A DNA stretch of 64,000 nt from Desulfonatronospira thiodismutans ASO3-1 (lineage in GTDB: Bacteria; Desulfobacterota; Desulfovibrionia; Desulfovibrionales; Desulfonatronovibrionaceae). The stretch covers positions 1 through 64,000 of the forward strand of contig NZ_ACJN02000003.1 in assembly GCF_000174435.1 (NCBI RefSeq), in the 5' to 3' direction. The notes below the pieces were generated by a model. That model was not told the DNA's origin. It did no database searches and worked only from the letters and a program-made list of their open reading frames with translations. The translations under genes were made by a program, and so were the position numbers. Positions 57,193 to 64,000 of the stretch are shown here, piece by piece (the first letter of the stretch is position 1; every line of letters starts with the position of its first letter).

Positions 57193-59355
57193 CTATTCTG
57201 CAATGCGTATGACCTCCTGCACTTCGGACAGCTTGCGCAGCTTTTCTATGGTCGAATACAGGTGATTGGAGTCCTGAACCATGATCGTGAAGACCACCTC
57301 GGTTTTTCCGTCCACATTGGACTTGAACGTGCCTGCGTCAATATTGACGTCCTCCTTGGTCAAAAGCTCGCTTATCTTGGCCAGGACGCCCTTGCGGTTT
57401 TGGCACAGCATCTTGATCTTGGCCGGAAAATCCTTGTCCGTCTCCCCGGCCCAGGACACCTCAAGCTTGCGCTCGGGCTCCATTTCCTGGCAGTTGGCGC
57501 AGTCCGCTGTATGAATGGTCACTCCCCTTCCCCGGCTGATGTAGCCCACGATGGGGTCCCCTGGAAGCGGGTTGCAGCACTTGGAAAACCTTACCAGGAC
57601 ATCTCCCACCCCTTTTATCTGTACCCCTTCCTTTTTGGCCACCTGTGGTGCCGGTTTTTCCTCCGGCTTTTCCTGTTGATCGCCTGCTTCCCCCTTGGCC
57701 GGGCGCTGTTCCTCCCTGGGCAGAAGTCTGTTTAAGACCTGCCTGGGAGTAATGCGGGCATACCCCACGGCTGAAAGCAGATCGTCAACCGACTTGTACG
57801 AAAAATCCGCAGCTATGGGCTGGAGCTGTCCCTGCTTTAAGACCTTGTTGATGTTTATGCCCATCTTGCGGCCTTCTTTTTCCAGGACCTCCTTGGCCAG
57901 GGCGATGCTCTGCTGTCGCTCCTCGTTGCGGATCCACTGCTTGACCCTGGTGCGGGCCTTGGCGGTCTTCACTAACCTGAGCCAGTCCCGGCTGGGATGA
58001 CGGTGAGGGTCGGTGATGATCTCTACTGTATCCCCGTTCTTAAGAACGGTATTCAAGGGCACAAGCTTACCGTTGACCTTGGCTCCGGCACAGCGGTCCC
58101 CCACCTCAGTGTGGATCATGTAGGCGAAATCGATGGGTGTGGCCCCTTCTGGCAGTTCCTTGACCTCCCCGCGGGGAGTAAAAACGTAAACCTCGTCCTC
58201 GAAAAGATCAAAGCGCAGTGAGGCCATAAACTCCCTGGGGTCCTTGAGCTCTTCCTGCCAGTCCAGAATCTGCCTGAGCCAGGAAAATCTCTCTGCGTCC
58301 TTGTCCTTGAACCTGTTTTTACCGTCCTCCTTGTAGCGCCAGTGTGAAGCCACCCCGAACTCAGCCATCTTGTGCATTTCCTCGGTGCGGATCTGGATTT
58401 CAATACGTTCCCCGTCAGGACCGATGACAGTGGTATGCAGACTCTGGTACATATTGGCCTTGGGCATGGATATATAATCCTTGAACCGCCCGGGCACCGG
58501 TTTCCAGATGGAGTGTACCAGTCCCAGTACGGCATAGCAGTCCTTTATGCTCTGCACCAGCACCCTGAAAGCGATAATGTCAAAGACCTGGTCCAGGCTC
58601 AGGCCCTGCTGCACCATCTTGTGGTAGATGCTGTAAATATGCTTCATGCGTCCCGAAACGCGCCCCTCAATAGAGTTTTGCTCCAGTATCTCCTCAATGT
58701 TTTGGCAGACCTTCTGAATATATTGTTCGCCGACGACCTTCTGCTTGTTCACCCCTTCCTGGATCTGAAAATAGACGTCCGGCTTCATGTACCGAAGACT
58801 CAGGTCCTCCAGCTGGATCTTGAGCCGATAAAGGCCCAGCCTGTTGGCCAAGGGGGCATATATGTCCATGGTTTCCTGGGCCACGGCCTTTTGCTTGAAT
58901 GAACTCTGGTGCTCCAGGGTCTTCATATTGTGCAGGCGGTCGGCCAGTTTGACCAGGATGACCCGGATGTCGTCGGCCATGGCCAGGATCATCTTGCGGA
59001 TATTCTCGGCCTGGGCCTCCTCCTTGGAGTCAAAGCTCATCTTGCCGATCTTGGTCACACCCTTGACTATCCTGGCTACTTCCTCCCCGAACTGATCCCG
59101 GACCTCCTCCAGGCTGGCCTTGGTGTCCTCCACAGTATCGTGCAGAAGACCTGCAGCAATGGTGTCTGCATCCAGATGCAGGTCGGCAAGCATGTCCGAG
59201 ACTTCCAGGGGATGAGACAGATAGGGCTCTCCGCTCAAGCGTATCTGTCCGGCGTGGGCGGACGCGGAAAACACGTACGCCTTCTGTATAAGGGCCTGGT
59301 CCGGCCCGGAAAGGTAACCGGAAACCTTGTCCAGTATTTCGTTAATTCTTACCAT
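57193..59355 (-). CDS. Bifunctional (p)ppGpp synthetase/hydrolase (RelA/SpoT homologue)
   Basis: The 720-residue Rsh protein has an HD hydrolase domain with LSHPLEVSDMLADLHLDADT and LLHDTVEDT (intact HD residues), a synthetase domain with GRVSGRMKHIYSIYHKM, RFKDYISMPK and IEIQIRTEEM, then a TGS domain (VYVFTPRGEVKELPEGATPI), and a C-terminal ACT domain (RKGVLAKISELLTKEDVNID). Both activities look intact, as in organisms with a single Rsh enzyme. It overlaps mltA by 14 bp. Confidence 0.95.
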   Translation of the reverse strand: MVRINEILDKVSGYLSGPDQALIQKAYVFSASAHAGQIRLSGEPYLSHPLEVSDMLADLHLDADTIAAGLLHDTVEDTKASLEEVRDQFGEEVARIVKGVTKIGKMSFDSKEEAQAENIRKMILAMADDIRVILVKLADRLHNMKTLEHQSSFKQKAVAQETMDIYAPLANRLGLYRLKIQLEDLSLRYMKPDVYFQIQEGVNKQKVVGEQYIQKVCQNIEEILEQNSIEGRVSGRMKHIYSIYHKMVQQGLSLDQVFDIIAFRVLVQSIKDCYAVLGLVHSIWKPVPGRFKDYISMPKANMYQSLHTTVIGPDGERIEIQIRTEEMHKMAEFGVASHWRYKEDGKNRFKDKDAERFSWLRQILDWQEELKDPREFMASLRFDLFEDEVYVFTPRGEVKELPEGATPIDFAYMIHTEVGDRCAGAKVNGKLVPLNTVLKNGDTVEIITDPHRHPSRDWLRLVKTAKARTRVKQWIRNEERQQSIALAKEVLEKEGRKMGININKVLKQGQLQPIAADFSYKSVDDLLSAVGYARITPRQVLNRLLPREEQRPAKGEAGDQQEKPEEKPAPQVAKKEGVQIKGVGDVLVRFSKCCNPLPGDPIVGYISRGRGVTIHTADCANCQEMEPERKLEVSWAGETDKDFPAKIKMLCQNRKGVLAKISELLTKEDVNIDAGTFKSNVDGKTEVVFTIMVQDSNHLYSTIEKLRKLSEVQEVIRIAE

Positions 59356-60586
59356 ATTTGCGAACCATGAAAAAAATATCAGCCCTGTCGCTCATCTTGC
59401 CGGCAATATATTCAGCCCTCTCCCCGAAACCGCAGAAAAAATCCAGATGTCTGCCCCGGATGGCTCCTCCAGTATCCTGAGCGGTTACCGGCCCCTGGAT
59501 GTGGGTCTTTTGACCCTGGTATTCCGGCAGTTCTGCATCCATTATCATGACAGAACCCCAGGGAATAACCTCCGGATCGCTGGCCACGCTGACCCAGGGG
59601 GTAAGTATCTGCCCCGTGGAGCCTCTTGGGCCCTGGTCATCCAGGTGAAAAAATATATAACTGGGATTTTTGGCCATGAGCTCATGCTTTATATCCGGGT
59701 TTTCCTGAAGTACTGCCCGTATGGACTGCATGCTCACCTCGTCCTGCTCAAGAAAGCCAAGATCCACCAGGACCCTGCCCAGGGCAACATACTGATGGCC
59801 GTTTCTATCGGCGTACAGGACATGCTTGTAATCTCCGCCTGGATACTTAAGCCTTCCCGATCCCTGGATGTGCAGAAAAAACAGGTCAATGGGATCCTTA
59901 ACCCAGGCTATCTCCAGGTCGCGTCCGGCCAGGGCGTCTTCCAGTTCTATCTCCCCCCTGCTGTAATAGGGCTTTATTTCGCCGTTCTCCAGCCTGTAAT
60001 AAAGCCTCTGATCTTTCCAGCGGGGGTGAAACTGGCCCAGATCAACACTTTTCAGGTTGTCCGGCCTGCCATAAACCGGATGCCTGAAATCATCATGTTT
60101 CTCCCTGGAAGCCTTAAGCTCTGGCTCGTAATAGCCGGTGAGAAGCACGTCAGGGTTTACCGCGTAAAAATCAAAATAATGTTTAAGCAGTTCAGGGTTG
60201 CGGTCAATATCCGGCAAAAGCTGGATAAAAAGTTCCAGGGTTTCTTTTATATCCGACCAGGTCAGGCAAAGCTCCGGCTGGCAAACCGCCTTTTGGTCGC
60301 CGTCCCTGGTCCTGACGTAATCAAGGCTCTTTTCCAGGGCCGGAGCCAGGTCTTCCCAGCTGTCAAGGCCCTGTTCCTGAAGGTCTTTCTGCACAATCCC
60401 CACGACTTCCCGGCCGTCCACCGGTGCAAACAGGGGTGGAATATCCACCGGCTCGGGTTCCAGAACGGGCTCTTCCGGGGCGCACCCCCAGAGAAAAAGC
60501 ACCAGGAAGGCCGGGATCACCGCCCAGCAAGGATATCCTGCAAGCCAGCCTGTGAATAAATCCCGCGCTTTTCTAAAAACTGGCAT
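59342..60586 (-). CDS. mltA: Membrane-bound lytic murein transglycosylase A
   Basis: The 414-residue protein has an N-terminal lipoprotein signal with a lipobox ending LFLWGC (Cys35). The MltA domain reads DPIDLFFLHIQGSGRLKYPG, and the 3D domain with the catalytic Asp is TAQDTGGAIRGRHLDFFCG. It cleaves peptidoglycan to 1,6-anhydro products at the outer membrane. It overlaps the rsh start by 14 bp and the upstream ARMT1-like gene end by 14 bp, so the four minus-strand genes form one operon. Confidence 0.9.
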   Translation of the reverse strand: MPVFRKARDLFTGWLAGYPCWAVIPAFLVLFLWGCAPEEPVLEPEPVDIPPLFAPVDGREVVGIVQKDLQEQGLDSWEDLAPALEKSLDYVRTRDGDQKAVCQPELCLTWSDIKETLELFIQLLPDIDRNPELLKHYFDFYAVNPDVLLTGYYEPELKASREKHDDFRHPVYGRPDNLKSVDLGQFHPRWKDQRLYYRLENGEIKPYYSRGEIELEDALAGRDLEIAWVKDPIDLFFLHIQGSGRLKYPGGDYKHVLYADRNGHQYVALGRVLVDLGFLEQDEVSMQSIRAVLQENPDIKHELMAKNPSYIFFHLDDQGPRGSTGQILTPWVSVASDPEVIPWGSVMIMDAELPEYQGQKTHIQGPVTAQDTGGAIRGRHLDFFCGFGERAEYIAGKMSDRADIFFMVRKYGKN

Positions 60587-62348
60587 ACTGCTCCGGTTCC
60601 TTTTCTATATTGGCGTCAAAAAACTTGCCCACTCCGTACTCCCTGCGCCTGAAAAACTGTTCCGGGCTGGGTCCGATGATCTGCATCTCCGGATACTTTT
60701 TCTGCACGTCTAAGGCAATGTGCATTTCCTTGGTACAGCCCGTGGAAAAGGTAGCGTCCTTGCCCGCCCAGACAGGCGGGACACGCTCACCCATAAGCTC
60801 AAAGCTCTTTTCAATGTCGCGCACACTCTGAAATCTCCAGACATCTATGAGGCCGCTTCGCTGCACGATCTCCCACATGTACATCAGGTCGTCTCCATCC
60901 ATACCCTGCTCGAAATGTTCGGCCGGATTGATGATGAAAGTACCGGACATACGGCTGCGAATATAGTCCACAAAGGTATTGAGGACCCTGAGGGCGGTCC
61001 TGGTCTGTCCAGGTATGCTTCCGATGATGGCGCTGTAGAACAGCACCCTCTGCCCCTGCCTCCTGACTTCAGCCATCTGCTTCTTGATGTTTTCCGCCTT
61101 GGCCAGGATCTCCTTTTCGGTAATTTTGCGCACCCTTGAACTTTTGGACTTGAATTCGAACTTCACCTCATAATCTTCATCCCTGAACAGGCAGAGAATA
61201 TCGCGGGTAAAAGCACAAGAGTTCTGGATAAGCCTGCGATAGTTTCCCAGGCCCTTGGCAATCACCAGGTCAGATTCTTTCCAGGCCCGGGAGAAGGTGA
61301 CACTGGTACGGTAGAGGTTAAGTCTCTCCCTGCTGCCGTCGGAGATGACCACCAGGTTGTTTTCCCTTTGTTTTTTCAGAAAATCATTTTTGGATGCCTG
61401 GCTCTCCTCCAGGAAGCTGGCTTCACTGAGCAGATGAGCCAGCACACTGTCTGCATAGCAATCCCAGAGAGTCGGGTACTCGTAGTAGAATCCCTCCTTC
61501 AGGGCCAGGGTCACCTTGTGTCCCTGGCGGATGAGATTTTTTATCACCTGCATATCATAGACCAGCCCTCCGCTCTGGCTGGGGAGATAGAGTATCTTGA
61601 TCCGGTATACGTTTTCCGGGCCGAAAAGACTGGTCATTACCTCGCGGAAGTCCTGCCAGCTTCGGCTCAGCTCCTGCTCTATCTCCTGCTGGTCCGGGGC
61701 GAAATCCTCTTCTTGCCAGATGCTGTCCCATGTAGACAGGCAGAAAAAACGCTTGAGTTCCAGCAGATCCAGCTCCCAGCGCAGGTCCTGTATCTTCTCG
61801 CAGCTCATGGTGGAACTGGGACAGGAACTTATAAACCTGAAAAATCCGGGGGTGTGCATGAACTCCAGAGCTCTGCGGTTGTAGGTGCATTTGCGCTCCC
61901 GGTAAGGATCCTGCAGGGTGTTCTGACTGAGAAAAATATCCAGCATCCTTTTGTGCAGCCTGGAAGGTATCATGAAAGGCGACCTGAGCACCTTGCCCAG
62001 AATATGCTTGCACAGGGAGAGGACCTTCTTTTTGACGAAATCGTCGCTGGAATAGTTTCTAATGAGAAAAATCAGCTTCTTCCAGGTCTGCAGGTATTCT
62101 TTTTTTAGATCCGGGCTCATCCTGGTCTGCAGAAGGTTGGCGAACATCCAGTCCGTGCATGGAGCGAAAAGCTGGCCTTCGTCGATGTCCACCATGAACC
62201 GCAGCTGTTCAGCTGAAGCGTTGACCCTGGGATTGACCAGGTGCTCGATATTGTTTTCCAGCATGAAATGCAGGAGCCAGGCATCCAGGTGCGGATCCTG
62301 GCCGTAATATACATTGGAAACCGATGAAATGTGCGGCAGCCTTGCCAA
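60573..62348 (-). CDS. ARMT1-like (DUF89-related) protein
   Basis: This is a 591-residue cytoplasmic protein without membrane segments. The C-terminal half shows the metal-dependent ARMT1/DUF89 fold motifs: ILYLPSQSGGLVYDMQVIKN, VVISDGSRER and SDLVIAKGLGNYRRLIQNS (Lys-Gly-x-Gly-Asn-Tyr/Phe). DUF89 proteins are metabolite damage-control phosphatases. The N-terminal ~250 residues are unassigned. The position between NAD kinase and MltA suggests a housekeeping role, but a substrate cannot be named. Confidence 0.6.
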   Translation of the reverse strand: MARLPHISSVSNVYYGQDPHLDAWLLHFMLENNIEHLVNPRVNASAEQLRFMVDIDEGQLFAPCTDWMFANLLQTRMSPDLKKEYLQTWKKLIFLIRNYSSDDFVKKKVLSLCKHILGKVLRSPFMIPSRLHKRMLDIFLSQNTLQDPYRERKCTYNRRALEFMHTPGFFRFISSCPSSTMSCEKIQDLRWELDLLELKRFFCLSTWDSIWQEEDFAPDQQEIEQELSRSWQDFREVMTSLFGPENVYRIKILYLPSQSGGLVYDMQVIKNLIRQGHKVTLALKEGFYYEYPTLWDCYADSVLAHLLSEASFLEESQASKNDFLKKQRENNLVVISDGSRERLNLYRTSVTFSRAWKESDLVIAKGLGNYRRLIQNSCAFTRDILCLFRDEDYEVKFEFKSKSSRVRKITEKEILAKAENIKKQMAEVRRQGQRVLFYSAIIGSIPGQTRTALRVLNTFVDYIRSRMSGTFIINPAEHFEQGMDGDDLMYMWEIVQRSGLIDVWRFQSVRDIEKSFELMGERVPPVWAGKDATFSTGCTKEMHIALDVQKKYPEMQIIGPSPEQFFRRREYGVGKFFDANIEKEPEQYASF

Positions 62349-62350
62349 CT

Positions 62351-63193
62351 CTACCCCCTGATAAAAAACTTTTTATACCTGAGCTTGTTTATAAAACCCT
62401 CATCGCGGCACATGAGAAGCTGCAGGTCCACATGATATCTTTTGACTCTCAGCTCATCACCTGGTTTTAGGACAAAACCGGTCTGTCCGTCTACAGTCAG
62501 GTAGGCTTCCTGGGTGGAGTTGCCGATGCGCAGCAGTATGGACTCCGAGGCCGGCATGACCATGGGCTTGAAATCGTGCAGGAAAACGCATACCGGGGTC
62601 AGGATCATTGCCTGCATTTCCGGGTGGACCAGGGGGCCTCCGGCGGAGATACAGTAAGCTGTGGAGCCTGTGGGAGTGGAGACAATGAGGCCGTCTGCCC
62701 GTATGGATTCAAGGGCGCCCTGGGATGACTCCAGGTCCAGGGAGATTATCCTGGCCAGTTCCCCCCGGCTGACCACCAGTTCGTTGACGGCCACCCCGGT
62801 ATCCCTCTTGCGTCCTCCACGGAAAATGGAGTACTCCAGCAGCATCCTGCGCGAGATCCGGCCGCCGGATTCCAGGACCATGCTCAGTTGCTCCTTCCAG
62901 GTCAGGGGGGATACCTCGGCCAGAAACCCCACTTTGCCCAGGTTGATCCCCAGAAAGGGCACCTGCCAGTCCAGCAGGGTGCGCACCACGCTCAGCATGG
63001 TCCCATCCCCGCCCAGGACCAGGATAAGATCAGGGGTGTTCCAGGGCAGGTCTTCCATGTCCTTTTCATAAGGAAAGGCGGCCATGCAGGAACTGCAGTT
63101 TCTTTTTTCCATCCAGGCCATGATCTCCTGGGCCATGTTCCTGGCGCCTCTGCTTTCCATTTTGGTGGCGAGTAAAATTTTGTCAATACTCAT
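62351..63193 (-). CDS. nadK: NAD kinase
   Basis: The 280-residue protein has LILVLGGDGTMLSVVRTLLD (the GGDG motif), GINLGKVGFLAE, AVNELVVSRG and GLIVSTPTGSTAYCISAGGP, the full NAD kinase set. It phosphorylates NAD to NADP using ATP or polyphosphate. It starts MSIDKILLATKMESRGARN and ends 2 bp before the ARMT1-like gene, heading the minus-strand operon. Confidence 0.95.
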   Translation of the reverse strand: MSIDKILLATKMESRGARNMAQEIMAWMEKRNCSSCMAAFPYEKDMEDLPWNTPDLILVLGGDGTMLSVVRTLLDWQVPFLGINLGKVGFLAEVSPLTWKEQLSMVLESGGRISRRMLLEYSIFRGGRKRDTGVAVNELVVSRGELARIISLDLESSQGALESIRADGLIVSTPTGSTAYCISAGGPLVHPEMQAMILTPVCVFLHDFKPMVMPASESILLRIGNSTQEAYLTVDGQTGFVLKPGDELRVKRYHVDLQLLMCRDEGFINKLRYKKFFIRG

Positions 63194-63570
63194 ATTGTGA
63201 GGTTGTGCATGGTTAGAGGTTCATGAATAGCGATACTCCGGCTGGACAGATTGGACCGATAAAAAAAACACGGCAACTGATAAACCGTAACCGAGGCAAA
63301 CCTGTCGGTAACCGTCCACATGGCCCCTGCAGCGGGCAAAGTATGTGTTGTAGACAATATCCTGGAATGCTTCAAGGATAAGTTATACAGACGGAAGCAG
63401 GGATTAAATTGAATCATTCAGGAATCTGGAATTGAGGTATTGGGGATCAAGGAATCCAGGGATCAAGAGACCGCTTTAAAAACCGGCAGTAGTTCATGCA
63501 GACTTAATCTCTGGCCCGGCTCTGGTAATCTCCATGAAAAAAAATATCCTGCAGACAATACCCGTTGAGT
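63194..63570. promoter_or_regulatory. Upstream region of the nadK operon
   Basis: These 377 bp are non-coding and contain the promoter of nadK reading leftwards. A minus-strand open frame exists here but has no ribosome site or family similarity. No conserved RNA motif was recognised. Confidence 0.4.
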
Positions 63571-63747
63571 CGTAAGCATTCAGGGGGTACTCAGTTTTAG
63601 TCCCTGGCACCAGGCTTGGGGACTGTCCCCCGCTAAGCACTAACTGAGCAGGTTCACACAATTTCGCGTTTGTCAGGTTATTTTGTGCAGTAGAGGTGTC
63701 GCGGGGACTGTCCCCTGGCCGGTTCCGGCACCCCCTGAATGCTTACG
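63571..63747. mobile_element. 177-bp MITE-like element with 17-bp terminal inverted repeats
   Basis: CGTAAGCATTCAGGGGG (63571-63587) is the exact complement of CCCCCTGAATGCTTACG (63731-63747). Inside are two GGGGACTGTCCCC palindromes (63618-63630, 63703-63715), the REP-like core also seen in RAYT leaders. TTGAG occurs just outside each end. A left-truncated copy lies at 50488-50620. Confidence 0.7.
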
Positions 63748-63879
63748 TTGAGCCTAACCAGTTGAAATAAGATGTCTTTCTCAGTCCCTCAACAAAGCGC
63801 CCTGAAAAGGAAAAAAAAGAGGTTTTTTTCTAAAGCTATTTTATAATTTGCCGATACACATAAATAGAAGAGGCTAAAT
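63748..63879 (+). promoter_or_regulatory. Promoter region of the gene at the right window edge
   Basis: TTATAAT at about 63839-63845 is a plausible -10 box with a T-rich -35 region. GAGG at 63869-63872 is the ribosome site. Confidence 0.45.
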
Positions 63880-64000
63880 ATGACAATTAATCAGTCCCTG
63901 GTAAAAAACATGTTTCAAAACTATGATCGCCAGCTGGTCAACGGGCGTAAACTCTCCCGGCTGTCCAGATACCTGCGTGATCCCCAGGGAGAAGACCCAC
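63880..64000 (+). CDS. Unidentified protein, N-terminal part (runs off the window)
   Basis: ATG 63880 follows GAAGAGGCTAAAT. The 40 visible residues (MTINQSLVKNMFQNYDRQLV, then NGRKLSRLSRYLRDPQG) are basic and probably helical. Too little is present to assign a family. The good ribosome site and promoter suggest a real gene. Confidence 0.6.
   Translation, partial: MTINQSLVKNMFQNYDRQLVNGRKLSRLSRYLRDPQGEDP

Noticed and set aside
63190-63417. 75-residue frame upstream of nadK
   Set aside because: No ribosome site, composition of non-coding DNA, and position in the operon promoter.
1-64000. CRISPR array or cas genes
   Set aside because: No regularly spaced repeats of 24-40 bp and no Cas-like proteins; repeats here are dispersed palindromes and mobile-element copies.
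1-64000. tRNA or rRNA genes as integration targets
   Set aside because: I could not find a cloverleaf with a TTC-arm consensus next to any integrase; a covariance search would be needed to exclude one.

Overview
The window looks like a mobile-element-rich chromosomal stretch of a Desulfobacterota (Desulfovibrionales-like) bacterium. The conserved right end carries ordinary housekeeping genes with strong Shine-Dalgarno sites: bifunctional RelA/SpoT, NAD kinase, MltA, an ARMT1-like protein, an FKBP isomerase, RtcB and archease. A BCCT osmolyte transporter and very acidic large proteins hint at a saline habitat. The genus is an inference from gene style only.

Left part (1-27 kb): an accessory graveyard dominated by REP-associated tyrosine transposases (RAYT, IS200-like HUH enzymes) with GGGGACA-type leader motifs. 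Two nearly identical 4.5-kb elements (981-5465 and 20906-25411) each encode three overlapping tyrosine recombinases (a recombinase-in-trio, RIT-like element) plus a CHC2 zinc-finger protein and a Cys-rich basic protein. Both elements are bounded by TTATGTTGCGAG inverted repeats and by GGGACA at each end. Removing either element restores a RAYT leader, so the RIT-like element has apparently inserted twice into the REP/RAYT sequence. An IS21-family element with two accessory genes (9540-12934) sits inside a RAYT pseudogene. Small palindromic elements have also entered RAYT remnants. Three DUF4258/DUF2283 gene pairs follow RAYT 3' ends, and HicAB, HigBA and a truncated Phd/YefM gene are also present. 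Fragments of a glutamine amidotransferase, a sugar-type nucleotidyltransferase and GDP-mannose dehydratase suggest that a surface-polysaccharide locus was broken up here.

15.9-19.3 kb holds a co-directional SapC / NYN-nuclease / small protein / exported protein / serine protease group. A second SapC gene lies at 26.5 kb. The small third gene of this group recurs as two pseudogenes, each shortly upstream of one of two giant acidic modular proteins (35858-39085 and 40260-43520). These giants share an almost identical leader and first ~300 codons and then carry different C-terminal modules. The second is cut within its protease domain by a RAYT insertion.

27.7-50 kb is island-like. It has an integrase next to a ~100-bp palindrome, two P4-type integrases (the second inactivated by an amber codon), a short recombinase, and four Rpn-family (PD-(D/E)XK) genes. 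All four Rpn genes contain a Shine-Dalgarno-preceded in-frame internal start, and one stand-alone C-terminal copy is present. An ISAs1-type transposase fused to a DUF4338 (DruA-like) domain carries an A_AAA_AAG slippery site at the junction of its two reading frames.

50-64 kb returns to stable chromosome: VapBC, the BCCT transporter, an AbrB-domain protein, archease-RtcB-DUF1992-FKBP, and the reverse-strand block nadK - ARMT1-like - mltA - rsh. Several palindromic MITE-like repeats lie in the intergenic regions. No rRNA, tRNA or CRISPR array was recognised.
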